Assembly: GCA_022826945.1 (NCBI GenBank)
Contig: JAJDTY010000070.1
Coordinates: 38,653 to 102,652, forward strand
Length of the DNA stretch: 64,000 bases
Reading direction: 5' to 3'
Source of the DNA: Candidatus Binatia bacterium
GTDB taxonomy: Bacteria > Desulfobacterota > Binatia > Bin18
Below the pieces are notes generated by a model, which was given only the letters and a program-made list of their open reading frames with translations, searched no databases and was not told the DNA's origin. Below, piece by piece: positions 16,410 to 25,547 of this stretch; the first letter of the stretch is position 1; each line of letters starts with the position of its first letter. A program made the translations under genes and the position numbers.

Positions 16410-16847
16410 CTACCCTTTTGTTGCCACCACGGTCCATGTGCTGCTCACCGTGGCAACGACTTCGTCTTGCGTATTGCGGATGGTCGCTTCAACAAACGCC
16501 ACCCGCTGGCCTTTGCGCAGGACTTTGCCCGCCCCTTTGACCAAGCCCTTTTTGACCGGCTTGAGAAAACTGATTTTCAGCTCGGCGGTCGTGGCAAATT
16601 CGCCCTCGTCCATGACCGACCCGATGGCACTGCTCAGCAGTTCATCGGCAAAAACGCTCAAATAGCCACCAGCCACATAGCCGAACGGATTCAATACGCG
16701 CGAGTGGCTGGCGTCCCACTCCCATTCGGACGTACCAGGACCGAACCGTACCGGCCGCAGACCGATCTCCCGGTGCGCCGGTGTGACATAGTCCTCGGGC
16801 CGGTTTTCGCGCAGGGCGGCATTCAGTTTTTCAACAGGAGAAAGCAT
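16410..16847 (-). CDS. PaaI-family hotdog thioesterase
   Basis: The 145-residue hotdog-fold protein has the PaaI/YdiI layout: NPFGYVAGGYLSVFADELLSSAIGSVMDEGEFATTAELKISFLKPVKKG, then KVLRKGQRVAFVEATIRNTQDEVVA. Family members hydrolyse acyl-CoA thioesters. The usual HGG is replaced by VAGG, and the catalytic acid position in the long helix is ADE. ATG 16847 follows GAGGACCT. The gene is divergent from bioF across a 53-bp gap. Confidence 0.78.
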   Translation of the reverse strand: MLSPVEKLNAALRENRPEDYVTPAHREIGLRPVRFGPGTSEWEWDASHSRVLNPFGYVAGGYLSVFADELLSSAIGSVMDEGEFATTAELKISFLKPVKKGLVKGAGKVLRKGQRVAFVEATIRNTQDEVVATVSSTWTVVATKG

Positions 16848-16900
16848 AGGTCCTCGTACCACCTTTTGATCGAGTTCTCAAAAGGGTAGTATGAGCGCGC

Positions 16901-18073
16901 ATGCGCAAAGAGATACTCACCGCCCGTCTGGCCGAGGTGAAAGAGAGTGACTTGTATCGTCGCTTGCGTGCAGTTGAGGGCGCACAGGACGCGGCCATTA
17001 TCCTTGAAGGCCAAGAGGTGCTACTGTTCTCCTCCAATAATTACCTGGGTTTGGCTAATCACCCGGCTCTCAAGCGGGCGGCCCAAGAGGCAATTGCACA
17101 GTACGGCTGTGGCAGTGGCGCTTCTCGTCTGATTTCCGGCTCCATGACGGTCCATCACGAGTTGGAACAGCGCCTCGCTACACTCAAAAAAACAGAAGCC
17201 GCCCTTGTTTTTCCGACGGGTTATCACGCCAATATCGGGGTGTTGTCTGCCCTGATGGGACCGGGCGATACGATCTTGAGCGACAGCCTGAACCACGCCA
17301 GCATTATCGACGGCTGCCGCCTGTCACGGGCTGATACCCGAGTCTATCGTCACGCTGACACCAAGCATCTGGGTGAGCTGCTAAAAGCGTGTCCAGCGGC
17401 CGGCCAGCGCCTGATCGTAACGGACAGCGTGTTCAGCATGGACGGCGACGTGGCCCCACTTGTGGAGATTGTCAGCCTGGCCCAACAGTATGACGCCTGG
17501 GTGATGATTGATGAGGCCCACGCAACCGGTGTGTTCGGGCCGCACGGTAGCGGCCTGGTTGAAGAACTCGGCCTGACCGGGCAGGTCGATATCCAGATGG
17601 GCACCTTGGGCAAGGCACTGGGCTGCGTGGGGGCCTTTGTGGCTGGCAGTCACGAGCTGATTGACTGGCTAGTCAATCGTGCTCGAAGTTTTATCTATAC
17701 CACGGCGATTCCGCCCGCGGTTGCGGCGGCGGTTCTCGCCGCCCTCGATATTGTGGAGCAGGAGCCCAAGCGACGACAGCAGTTATGGGACAACACTCAG
17801 GTTTTGTCGGACGGGCTCCGCTCACTCGGCTATACGCTGGGCGCGACCCGCTCGCAGATTCTGCCGGTCATCATCGGCGAGGCGCGCGAGACGATGGTCG
17901 TGGCCGCTGCCATCCTCCAGCGTGGCGTCTTTGCCCACGGCATCCGCCCGCCAACCGTTCCGGAAGGGACCTCGCGTATTCGCGTGACCCCGATGGCAAC
18001 CCATACCTCAGACCACCTGTCACGCACGCTGGACGCGTTTGCCGCAGCTGGCAAGGAGGTCGGGATTCGATGA
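16901..18073 (+). CDS. bioF: 8-amino-7-oxononanoate synthase
   Basis: This 390-residue PLP enzyme condenses pimeloyl-ACP (or CoA) with alanine, the first dedicated ring-building step of biotin synthesis. It has SSNNYLGLANHP, GSGASRLISGS, LIVTDSVFSMDGDVAPL, DEAHATGVFG and the Schiff-base lysine in GTLGKALG. The length is normal. ATG 16901 has a weak AAGGG site 14 nt upstream. An earlier ATG at 16891 is out of frame. It heads the operon bioF-bioA-bioD-bioB; no bioC/bioH is present here, so pimeloyl supply is encoded elsewhere. Confidence 0.93.
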   Translation: MRKEILTARLAEVKESDLYRRLRAVEGAQDAAIILEGQEVLLFSSNNYLGLANHPALKRAAQEAIAQYGCGSGASRLISGSMTVHHELEQRLATLKKTEAALVFPTGYHANIGVLSALMGPGDTILSDSLNHASIIDGCRLSRADTRVYRHADTKHLGELLKACPAAGQRLIVTDSVFSMDGDVAPLVEIVSLAQQYDAWVMIDEAHATGVFGPHGSGLVEELGLTGQVDIQMGTLGKALGCVGAFVAGSHELIDWLVNRARSFIYTTAIPPAVAAAVLAALDIVEQEPKRRQQLWDNTQVLSDGLRSLGYTLGATRSQILPVIIGEARETMVVAAAILQRGVFAHGIRPPTVPEGTSRIRVTPMATHTSDHLSRTLDAFAAAGKEVGIR

Positions 18074-19425
18074 GCAGTCCGTCGTATGCCGACCTCAAAA
18101 CCTGGGATCATACCTATGTGTGGCATCCGTTTACCCAGATGCAGGACTGGTTGCAGGAAGACCCGATTATTATTGCCGGGGGCGAAGGCAATTATCTGAT
18201 TGATATCAACGGCAAACGTTATCTGGACGGGGTCTCTTCGTTATGGTGCAACATTCACGGCCATACCCATCCCCGCCTCAACCGCGCCATTACCGAGCAG
18301 GTCAACCGGGTCTCGCATTCGACCATGCTCGGGCTGGCCAATATCCCGTCCATCCTACTGGCGAAAAAACTAGTTGAGCTTGCGCCGTCCGGGTTGACCC
18401 GCGTGTTCTATTCGGACGCGGGTGCGACCGCCACGGAAATCGCACTCAAACTGGCGTTTCAGTACTGGCAGCTGCGCGGAGAAACCCGGCGCACAAAATT
18501 TGCCTCATTAGTCGAAGCCTACCACGGCGATACCCTGGGCGCGGTCAGCGTGGGGTACTCCGAACTCTTCCACCATTTTTATCGACCCCTTTTGGCGGAT
18601 ACGGTTCGGTTGACCCCGCCGTATGTGTTTCGCTTTGTCCGTGGCATGTCGGCCGAGCGGGCACTCGCTGCGGCTCAGGAAGAGGCCGAACATACGCTCG
18701 CCCGGCAACATGAAGAACTGGCGGCTGTGATTATTGAACCCCTCATGCAGGGTGCGGCCGGGATGTGGGCGCATCCAGTCGAATATGTGCAGACCCTGCG
18801 ACAGCTTACCCGGCAGCACGGTATTCTCTTCATCTGTGACGAGGTGGCCACCGGGTTTGGCCGTACCGGAAAAATGTTTGCCTGCGAGCATGCCAACGTC
18901 AGTCCGGACTTGTTCTGCGTGGCCAAGGGCATTACCGGTGGCTATCTGCCGCTCGCAGCGACCCTGGCAACCGAGGAGATTTTTTCCGCTTTTCTCGCAC
19001 CCTACGAAGAGTTCAAAACCTTCTTTCATGGCCATACGTATACCGGCAACCCCGTGGCCTGCGCCGCGGCCCTGGCGAGCCTGGAGGTTTTTGCCGAAGA
19101 GCAGGTCCTTGAGCGCCTGCAACCCAAGGTCGCCCTGCTGACCCAGCGTCTCCGGATCGATATTGCCACCCTCCCCCATGTGGCCGACATCCGACAGTGG
19201 GGCATGATGGTCGGGATCGAATTGATGCGCGACCCGGCCAAAAAGGTTGCCTATAATCCTGCTGAGAAGATCGGCATTCGTGTCATCCAGGAAGCGCGTA
19301 AGCACGGGGTAATGATTCGGCCGTTGGGCAGTGTCATCATTCTCATGCCGCCGCTCAGTATTACCGAGTCTGAGTTGTCACATTTGCTCGATGTGGTCCA
19401 TACCGCCATTCAGACCGTCACATGA
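18070..19425 (+). CDS. bioA: Adenosylmethionine-8-amino-7-oxononanoate transaminase
   Basis: The 451-residue class III aminotransferase transfers the amino group of S-adenosylmethionine to 8-amino-7-oxononanoate (KAPA). Motifs: DHTYVWHPFTQM at the start, GVSSLWCNIHGHTHP, YSDAGATATEIALKLAFQYW, CDEVATGFGRTG, KGITGGYLPLAAT with the PLP lysine in AKGI, and FFHGHTYTGNP. ATG 18070 overlaps the bioF stop as ATGA, so I reject the longer upstream reading frame (from 17785), which lies inside bioF. Confidence 0.94.
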   Translation: MSSPSYADLKTWDHTYVWHPFTQMQDWLQEDPIIIAGGEGNYLIDINGKRYLDGVSSLWCNIHGHTHPRLNRAITEQVNRVSHSTMLGLANIPSILLAKKLVELAPSGLTRVFYSDAGATATEIALKLAFQYWQLRGETRRTKFASLVEAYHGDTLGAVSVGYSELFHHFYRPLLADTVRLTPPYVFRFVRGMSAERALAAAQEEAEHTLARQHEELAAVIIEPLMQGAAGMWAHPVEYVQTLRQLTRQHGILFICDEVATGFGRTGKMFACEHANVSPDLFCVAKGITGGYLPLAATLATEEIFSAFLAPYEEFKTFFHGHTYTGNPVACAAALASLEVFAEEQVLERLQPKVALLTQRLRIDIATLPHVADIRQWGMMVGIELMRDPAKKVAYNPAEKIGIRVIQEARKHGVMIRPLGSVIILMPPLSITESELSHLLDVVHTAIQTVT

Positions 19426-20129
19426 CCAGCCTATTTATCACCGGCACGGATACCGGCATCGGCAAAACCTTGGTGGGCTGTGGTATTGCTGCGGCCCTGA
19501 CCGCCCAAGGCAAACGGATAGGCGTACTCAAGCCGGCAGAAACCGGCTGCGACAGACGGGACGGGGTCTTGTACCCGGACGACGCCGCACGCCTGGCTGG
19601 CTATGCCCAGAGCAAGTTACCGCTTGAGACCGTGTGTCCCTACCGTTTTTCCCCGCCGGTCGCCCCGAGTGTGGCGGCCGAGCAGGCCGGTGTGACCATT
19701 CAGCCGGAGCGGATTGTCGAGGTGTTTCAGACGATTGCCAGCCAGCACGAGGTGACGCTGGTAGAGGGCGCCGGCGGTCTGCTGGTGCCGCTCGTGGGCC
19801 GCTATTCATTTGCCGACCTGGCCCGCGATCTCGACATTCCGATTCTCGTTGTAGTCGGCTCAAAGCTGGGGGCATTAAATCATACCTTGCTGACGCTGCA
19901 CTGTATCGAGGCCCGTGGTTTACCCCTGGCCGGCTATATCCTCAACCATCCGACCCGGACCGCGGATGATGCCGTCAAAACCAACGCGACGACCTTGGCT
20001 GGCCTGACCGACGCGCCGTGCCGGGGTATTATTCCCCATCTTGCGTTGGGCGAAGATATCGACCGGGATCGCGGGATACTGAGCGAGTTGTTCGCCACAG
20101 CAGTTGATCTTCCCGGACTGCTCGGATAG
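19422..20129 (+). CDS. bioD: Dethiobiotin synthetase
   Basis: The 235-residue ATP-dependent enzyme closes the ureido ring of dethiobiotin using CO2. The Walker-type P-loop is FITGTDTGIGKT at the start; KPAETGCDRRDG, VEGAGGLLVPL and the C-terminal segment PCRGIIPHL match the family. It overlaps bioA by 4 nt (ATGA), showing translational coupling. Normal length. Confidence 0.94.
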   Translation: MTSLFITGTDTGIGKTLVGCGIAAALTAQGKRIGVLKPAETGCDRRDGVLYPDDAARLAGYAQSKLPLETVCPYRFSPPVAPSVAAEQAGVTIQPERIVEVFQTIASQHEVTLVEGAGGLLVPLVGRYSFADLARDLDIPILVVVGSKLGALNHTLLTLHCIEARGLPLAGYILNHPTRTADDAVKTNATTLAGLTDAPCRGIIPHLALGEDIDRDRGILSELFATAVDLPGLLG

Positions 20130-20173
20130 AGCAGAGTCCTGCACAGCACGCTTTGACGGAAAGGGAAAACCGT

Positions 20174-21184
20174 ATGAATAGCTTCTCGCGCTTCGTGACC
20201 CAATCATTAGCCGGCGAGTTACTGTCGCGTGAAGACGCCTTCGCTGTTCTCCAGGCAGCCGACGAGGAGCTATCCGAACTGCTGCATGCGGCCTTCACGG
20301 TGCGGGAAAAGTTCTTCGGGCGGAAGGTCAAGATCTGTGTCTTACAAAACGCGCGCAGCGGTTTATGCCCGGAAGATTGCAATTACTGTTCCCAGTCCTC
20401 CATCTCCAAGGCTCCAATTGACAAATACCGCCTGCTCTCAGCGGACGAACTGCTTGCCGGTGCACGCAAGGCCGCCCAGGCCGGTGCGCGGCGCTATTGC
20501 ATGGTCGCCAGCGGACGTGGCCCGAGCACGCGCGATATTGACCATCTGACCGCAGCGACACGCCAGATCAAAGCCGAGTTCCCCGGTCTTGAGATTTGTG
20601 TCTCTCTGGGACTCATGAGCGAACCTCAGGCCCGTGCGCTCAAAGACGCCGGCGTCGGCTGGGTCAACCACAACCTCAACACCAGCCGTGAGTTTTACGC
20701 AGAAATCTGCTCAACACATACCTATGAGGATCGGGTTGAGACTGTCAAAAACGTCAAACGGGCCGGGCTGTCCACGTGTAGCGGTGGCATTATCGGTATG
20801 GGGGAAAAAGACGAGGACGTGGTCGAATTAGCCTACGCCGTCCGGGCGCTGAACATTGACTCCGTACCGGTCAATTTTCTGTATCCCATCGACGGTACAC
20901 CGCTTGGTTCGCACAAAGACTTCAATCCCGTCCGGGGGCTTAAGGCACTCTGCCTGATGCGCTTTCTGAATCCGCGCAGCGAAATCCGTATGGCTGCGGG
21001 ACGCGAACTCTATCTCGGCCAATGGTCGGGCCTAGCCTTCTATCCGGCAAACTCGATTTTTGTCGAAGGCTATCTCACCACCCCGGGCCAGCAGGCCCAC
21101 GACGCCCACCAACTCGTTGAAGCCGCCGGGTTTGAGGTAGAGCAGGAAGACCCGCCGGGGGCAGACGCGTCCAGCGGCGTGTAG
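20174..21184 (+). CDS. bioB: Biotin synthase
   Basis: The 336-residue radical SAM enzyme inserts sulfur into dethiobiotin. The [4Fe-4S]/SAM motif is CPEDCNYCSQS (CxxxCxxC), with further family signatures YCMVASGRGPS, NHNLNTSREFY, TCSGGIIGMGE and VNFLYPIDGTPL. ATG 20174 follows a GGAAAGGGAAAACC ribosome site; the upstream TTG start is unlikely. It is the last gene of the biotin operon, 44 nt after bioD. Confidence 0.95.
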   Translation: MNSFSRFVTQSLAGELLSREDAFAVLQAADEELSELLHAAFTVREKFFGRKVKICVLQNARSGLCPEDCNYCSQSSISKAPIDKYRLLSADELLAGARKAAQAGARRYCMVASGRGPSTRDIDHLTAATRQIKAEFPGLEICVSLGLMSEPQARALKDAGVGWVNHNLNTSREFYAEICSTHTYEDRVETVKNVKRAGLSTCSGGIIGMGEKDEDVVELAYAVRALNIDSVPVNFLYPIDGTPLGSHKDFNPVRGLKALCLMRFLNPRSEIRMAAGRELYLGQWSGLAFYPANSIFVEGYLTTPGQQAHDAHQLVEAAGFEVEQEDPPGADASSGV

Positions 21185-21282
21185 GTTCTTCCCCTGCATC
21201 CCTTCCCCTTCTTGCATCTCATATCGGGGAACTTGAGCCGTCTCGTTATAGCTGGTAGGCGTGCCAGGGAGGGAGAAATCTT

Positions 21283-22305
21283 ATGCGAACGTCTGTGTAT
21301 TGGCTCGTGACTGCCTGTCTGGTGCTCTTGAGCGTTCCGGCGCAAGCCGAAGACAAGAAGTCGGCTATTCGCTTTGGCCTGCAAGTCGCGCAACAGCAAA
21401 CCACGGTCGAGGAACTCAGGGATGTGTGGCAGGAAGCCGAGGCCCTGGGGTTCGATACCTTGTGGGTGAACGATCACCTGCTGCCCAGCGTAGGTCCGTC
21501 AGACGGAGCCATGCTTGAGTCCTGGACCTTACTCGGAGCGATGGCGGTCTCCACCTCAAAAATTCAGATTGGCTGTATGGTGACGAGCAATACCTTTCGC
21601 CATCCGTCCATCCTGGCAAAAATGGCGACCACGGTGGATCACCTGAGCAACGGCCGGCTTATTTTTGGGATTGGTTCGGGCTGGTTCAAACGTGAGCACG
21701 AAGCCTATGGGGTCGAGTTCTCCACGATGAAAGGCCGCTCCCGGCGTCTGGACGAAGCGCTGCAAGTGATTACCAAGCTCTGGCAGGCCGACCCAACCGC
21801 GTCGCATACGGGCACATATTATTCACTGGTGGACGCGCCCTTTGTCCCGAAGCCGGTGCAGCAACCAATGCCGCCGATTATGATTGGCGGGATCGGTGAA
21901 AAGCTGACCCTGCCGATTGTCGCCCGCTATGCCCAGATGTGGAATGCACCGATTCTTTCACCCGGCCAGTTTGCCAAAAAGAATCAGGTGCTTGAACAAT
22001 ACTGTCAAGACATCAACCGGGACTGTCGCGAAATTGAACGCTCCTATCTGACCCCGATGTACCTCAATCCGAGCCCCGAAGCGCTGCAGCAGGTGCTGCA
22101 ACGCGCCATGACCATACGAGGCTTGACTGAGGAAGAGGCACGCCAGACTATTATTGCCGGCACACCGGCTGAAATCCGTGCCCAACTCCAGACGTATATC
22201 GATATTGGCGTCACCCACTTCATTATTAATTTGCGTCGTCCGGGCCTGTACGATCGAGAGGCCGTGCGGGTGTTTGCTGAAGAGATCATGCCGGCCCTGC
22301 GCTAG
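21283..22305 (+). CDS. LLM-class oxidoreductase with N-terminal signal peptide
   Basis: The 340-residue protein has a normal LLM barrel (FGLQVAQQQTTVEELRDVWQEAEALGFDTLWVNDHL, TTVDHLSNGRLIFGIGSGWF, PPIMIGGIGEKLTLPIVARYAQMWN), typical of F420-dependent glucose-6-phosphate dehydrogenase-like members. Unusually it starts with a Sec-type signal peptide, MRTSVYWLVTACLVLLSVPAQA, with cleavage likely after AQA. A strong GGGAGGGAG ribosome site before ATG 21283 supports this start, and the hydrophobic segment lies in the real frame. If exported, it would need FMN or F420 outside the cytoplasm. It could instead be membrane-tethered. Confidence 0.86.
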   Translation: MRTSVYWLVTACLVLLSVPAQAEDKKSAIRFGLQVAQQQTTVEELRDVWQEAEALGFDTLWVNDHLLPSVGPSDGAMLESWTLLGAMAVSTSKIQIGCMVTSNTFRHPSILAKMATTVDHLSNGRLIFGIGSGWFKREHEAYGVEFSTMKGRSRRLDEALQVITKLWQADPTASHTGTYYSLVDAPFVPKPVQQPMPPIMIGGIGEKLTLPIVARYAQMWNAPILSPGQFAKKNQVLEQYCQDINRDCREIERSYLTPMYLNPSPEALQQVLQRAMTIRGLTEEEARQTIIAGTPAEIRAQLQTYIDIGVTHFIINLRRPGLYDREAVRVFAEEIMPALR

Positions 22306-22353
22306 CGCTATTCCGCCCGACGTGACACTGCCTGCGATTTACCCCGCGTTCAC

Positions 22354-23250
22354 ATGGCCCTCTCCCCCCAACGCCGCGCCCTGCTGCTGATGATTTTGAC
22401 GGCCCTGGTGTGGGCTGGCCTGTTTCCCACCGGGAAAGTCGCCCTGCGCAGCATCCCGCCCTTTACGTTTGCGGCCATTCGTCTGACCATTGGCGCGGCG
22501 CTCCTCTTTCTCTATCTCCAGCGCAAGAACGAAACGGAAGAGACACCGGTCAACTGGACACCTCGTCTGGTCGGCAGTTTTCTTTTTCTCGGCTTCACTG
22601 GCTATATGCTATCCGTGGGCGGCAGTTATCAGGGGCTGCGTTTAACCACCGCCACGAATGCCGCCCTCCTCAACGCAGCCTCGCCGATTGCCATTGCGCT
22701 CCTGGCGGCCATGTTTCTGCGAGAGAAAATGTCGGCCAAGATGCTCCTGGGCATTGTGATCTCCATTGTTGGCGTTGGGGTGATTGTTTCGCGGGGCTCG
22801 TGGCAGGTCATTACCGCCAGCGCGTACAATCCGGGCGATCTGATTATTGTGGCCACGCTGTTTGCCTGGGGCATTTATACGACCTACGGCCGTCATCTCA
22901 TGCAGGTAGTCTCTCCGCTGGCGGCAACGACCTATGCGTATATTGCCGGGGCAACGTATTTACTCATTGCCTGCTGGCTGACTGAATGGGAGAGCTGGCG
23001 GCTTGCCGAAACGCGCTGGGATTCCTGGCTGGCCGTGGCGTATCAAAGCACACTCGGGACTTTCGCCCACTTCTGGTATTACCAGGCAGTTGAAATCCTG
23101 GGGCCGAGCCGGGCGGGCGTATTCATCAACCTCGTACCGGTCATGGCCATTGGGATTGCGTATGTCTTTCTCGACGAGGTGTTAACGCTGCCCCATCTGG
23201 TTGGCGGTCTCATTGTGCTGGTTGGTGTTGGGGTGGCGGCCCGCCGGTAG
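22354..23250 (+). CDS. DMT-superfamily (EamA) transporter
   Basis: The 298-residue protein has about ten hydrophobic segments in two EamA repeats, starting with LLLMILTALVWAGLFPTGKVALRSIPPFTFAAIRL and repeated around LIIVATLFAWGIYTTYGRHL, with the family motif PSRAGVFINLVPVMAI near the end. Members export amino acids or other small metabolites. It is 48 nt downstream of the exported oxidoreductase gene. Substrate unknown. Confidence 0.88.
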   Translation: MALSPQRRALLLMILTALVWAGLFPTGKVALRSIPPFTFAAIRLTIGAALLFLYLQRKNETEETPVNWTPRLVGSFLFLGFTGYMLSVGGSYQGLRLTTATNAALLNAASPIAIALLAAMFLREKMSAKMLLGIVISIVGVGVIVSRGSWQVITASAYNPGDLIIVATLFAWGIYTTYGRHLMQVVSPLAATTYAYIAGATYLLIACWLTEWESWRLAETRWDSWLAVAYQSTLGTFAHFWYYQAVEILGPSRAGVFINLVPVMAIGIAYVFLDEVLTLPHLVGGLIVLVGVGVAARR

Positions 23251-23340
23251 ACTACAAAGCTCGCTGGTAGCGGCTGAGCGCGAGCGGGAAACGAAGAACC
23301 CACTCTTTCCCTTAGTTTTTTACTGTACGCTTTTTCCTTC

Positions 23341-23370
23341 CTGTCCCGCTTGTGCTATACCACGGGACAG
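23341..23370. promoter_or_regulatory. Perfect 8-bp inverted repeat upstream of the VOC gene
   Basis: CTGTCCCG, a 14-nt spacer and CGGGACAG form a perfect inverted repeat between the EamA transporter and the VOC gene. No T-run follows on the plus strand, so it is not a good terminator. An operator is more likely. Confidence 0.4.
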
Positions 23371-23396
23371 AAATATTACTCTAAGGAGGGATGAGT

Positions 23397-23945
23397 ATGG
23401 CTATCGAAGTTGTGGAGTTGCATCATCACGGGATTCGGATCGGCAACACCCAAAAGGATGCGGAAAAGGCGCGCGAGTTTTATTCTGATGTTTTGGGTTT
23501 GAATACAGATCCGGCTCGGCCGAATATTGCATCCATTCCCGGTTTTTGGATGTATGTGGGTGAAGGGAAAAACACCACCCAGATTCATCTGATGGGCGCC
23601 AAGGGCAAGTCGCCGATGGCCCGTTCCAGAAAAGAAGACCCGACCCTGCCCCACGTCGCGCTTGCGGTTAAGGACATTCAGGCCGCCCGGAAAGAACTCG
23701 ATAAACGCGGGATCTGGTATTGGGACATTCAGGGCCTCGTCGGCCAGAACTCGGATCAAGTGTTTGTCCGCGACCCCTTTGATAATATTATCGAGCTGCA
23801 TCAGGTCGGGACGTGTACGTGCAATAAAGTTGCGCTCAAACCCGCGAGAAAACGGACGGCGGCGGCAAAACGGACGCCCTCCAAGAAGCGAGTGACGGCA
23901 AAAAAGAGGACGACGGCGAAAAAGGCGGGGGCTTCGAAGAAGTAA
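23397..23945 (+). CDS. VOC-family protein with lysine/alanine-rich C-terminal tail
   Basis: Residues 1-140 form a vicinal-oxygen-chelate (glyoxalase/dioxygenase) domain: VVELHHHGIRIGNTQKDAEKAREFYSDVLGL, LPHVALAVKDIQAARKEL, VFVRDPFDNIIELHQVG. Metal ligands HHHG-H and the late E are present. The last 35-40 residues are a tail of KRTAAAKRTPSKKRVTAKK-type repeats, resembling histone H1, AlgP or bacterial HU tails. I chose ATG 23397 because ATG 23391 abuts the AAGGAGGG ribosome site with no spacing. The tail is in the same frame and ends at a proper stop. It may bind nucleic acid or a polyanion. Confidence 0.8.
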   Translation: MAIEVVELHHHGIRIGNTQKDAEKAREFYSDVLGLNTDPARPNIASIPGFWMYVGEGKNTTQIHLMGAKGKSPMARSRKEDPTLPHVALAVKDIQAARKELDKRGIWYWDIQGLVGQNSDQVFVRDPFDNIIELHQVGTCTCNKVALKPARKRTAAAKRTPSKKRVTAKKRTTAKKAGASKK

Positions 23946-23963
23946 GACAAACGGAGTGCAAGC

Positions 23964-25088
23964 ATGACCGATCCCTATACCCAACGCCTCCTCTCAGCCG
24001 ATTCTCATATTGTAGAGCCAGCCGATCTGTGGCTGACCCGGATGGACAAGAAATGGCGGGATAAAGCGCCGCGCATTGAGGCCCTGGACGAGAGCGGAGA
24101 TTATATTGTCATTGATGGTCTGCGGCCGCGCCCCCTGGCGTTTGAGGGTCCGATGCAAGATCTCAAGGCCCAGGGTATGGATATCCCCGCCCCAAAGGGC
24201 TTTCGGTATGCGGATAATCGTCCTGGGAGCTGGGACCCGCATGAACGGCTGAAAGACCAGGACATAGATGGGGTGTCCGGGGAGATCATCTATCCCGGGG
24301 TGGGGCTGACGCTCGTGCGCGCCCCCGATGCCGAATACCTGTACGCCTGCTGTCGGGCGTATAACGACTGGCTGGCAGAATATTGCTCAATCTACCCGGA
24401 CCGGCTCAAGGGGGTGGGCATGGTGCCGTGTCGGGGTCCGATTGAATGGGCCATTACGGAAACGGAACGCTGCGCCAAGCTGGGTCACGTCAGTGTGATG
24501 CTGCCGGCCTGGGTGGACGATCGTCCGTATAATCTACCCGACTGGGACCCGCTATGGGCTGCGCTACAGGATATGAACCTCATTGCCAGCATTCATATTG
24601 GTGGTCGCGACCCGTTTGGCCGCTCCCACGGTCCGGGTGCCGGTGGCATCATCATTGGCGTTGTGAAGTTTGAGATGAACGAGACCCTGCAGCAGATTAT
24701 TTGGGGTGGCGCTCCGATCCGTTTCCCCAAGTTGAAATGGGCCTTGGTCGAAAGCGGGATCGGCTGGATTGGGGCGGCACTGGGCTTTATGGATCACTGG
24801 TGGCAGGATCATAAGGGCTGGATGGAACCACGTTTGCCCGAGCGGCCAAGCACGTATTTCCACCGCCAGTTTTATGCCACGTTCGAGGACGATCGCGCCG
24901 GGGTGCTCACTCGTGAGCTGATGGGCGTTGAGAACCTGATGTGGGGATCGGATTATCCCCACACCGAAGGGGTGTGGCCGTTCTCGCGCCAGCAGGTGGC
25001 GAATAATTTTTCAGCCATTCCAGAAGGCGATACACGCAAGATCGTACACGATAACTGTGTCAAGCTGTATGGTTTTCCCGCGGAATAG
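23964..25088 (+). CDS. Amidohydrolase_2-family hydrolase/decarboxylase
   Basis: The 374-residue protein resembles ACMSD-type amidohydrolases: SADSHIVEP at the start (metal-binding HxH replaced by SHI), LKDQDIDGVSGEIIYPG, IASIHIGG and WGSDYPHTEG near the end, all conserved metal or active-site regions. Members perform metal-dependent hydrolysis or non-oxidative decarboxylation of aromatic or cyclic acids. It follows the VOC gene by 18 nt in an apparent operon. Confidence 0.85.
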   Translation: MTDPYTQRLLSADSHIVEPADLWLTRMDKKWRDKAPRIEALDESGDYIVIDGLRPRPLAFEGPMQDLKAQGMDIPAPKGFRYADNRPGSWDPHERLKDQDIDGVSGEIIYPGVGLTLVRAPDAEYLYACCRAYNDWLAEYCSIYPDRLKGVGMVPCRGPIEWAITETERCAKLGHVSVMLPAWVDDRPYNLPDWDPLWAALQDMNLIASIHIGGRDPFGRSHGPGAGGIIIGVVKFEMNETLQQIIWGGAPIRFPKLKWALVESGIGWIGAALGFMDHWWQDHKGWMEPRLPERPSTYFHRQFYATFEDDRAGVLTRELMGVENLMWGSDYPHTEGVWPFSRQQVANNFSAIPEGDTRKIVHDNCVKLYGFPAE

Positions 25089-25159
25089 AATTGAAAGGAT
25101 GAGGGGAGTGGTGACTGGGAACTCAGCGGCCTGATGAGCGTATTCCAGAGGCTGTTGTT

Positions 25160-25543
25160 TTGAATCTGTACCAAAAATTTCTCCGTCGTTTCTTCCCTTC
25201 TCTGTCCTCTCATTCCCTACCCCCACCGCCTCCCGTCTGTATCCCACTCGGCGCGTTGGACGATTTTCCCGACGGCCAAGGCAAGCCGGTTGTTGTGGCC
25301 GGAAGAAAAGTCGCGATTTTTCGACTGGGCGAAGAGGTGTATGCGATACATAACGCCTGTCCGCATAATCGAGTTCCGCTGTCGGCTGGAATCGTAACGG
25401 GCCACACCCTTATATGCCGAGCGCACGGCGCTCGTTTTGATCTGAAAACCGGCGCGGTCCTCCGCGGCCCTGCTCGCAGGTCGGTTCGGGCTTACCCCGT
25501 GCAGCGAACAGGCGACACCCTCGAAATCGAGGTGCCATCATAA
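25160..25543 (+). CDS. Rieske [2Fe-2S] protein
   Basis: The 127-residue protein has the Rieske cluster ligands C67-P-H69 (NACPHNRVPLSAG) and C86-R-A-H89 (ICRAHGARFDLKTGAV). It resembles small NirD/ferredoxin-type electron-transfer proteins. The start is TTG 25160 with only a weak AGAGG site, and the first 25 residues are a basic, Ser/Pro-rich leader of unclear function. It lies downstream of the amidohydrolase and may supply electrons to an oxygenase encoded elsewhere. Confidence 0.82.
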   Translation: MNLYQKFLRRFFPSLSSHSLPPPPPVCIPLGALDDFPDGQGKPVVVAGRKVAIFRLGEEVYAIHNACPHNRVPLSAGIVTGHTLICRAHGARFDLKTGAVLRGPARRSVRAYPVQRTGDTLEIEVPS

Positions 25544-25547
25544 CGAC

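Noticed and set aside
17785..18069. N-terminal extension of bioA by 95 codons
   Set aside because: The extension lies inside bioF in another frame; the ATGA overlap at 18070 gives the family-length protein.
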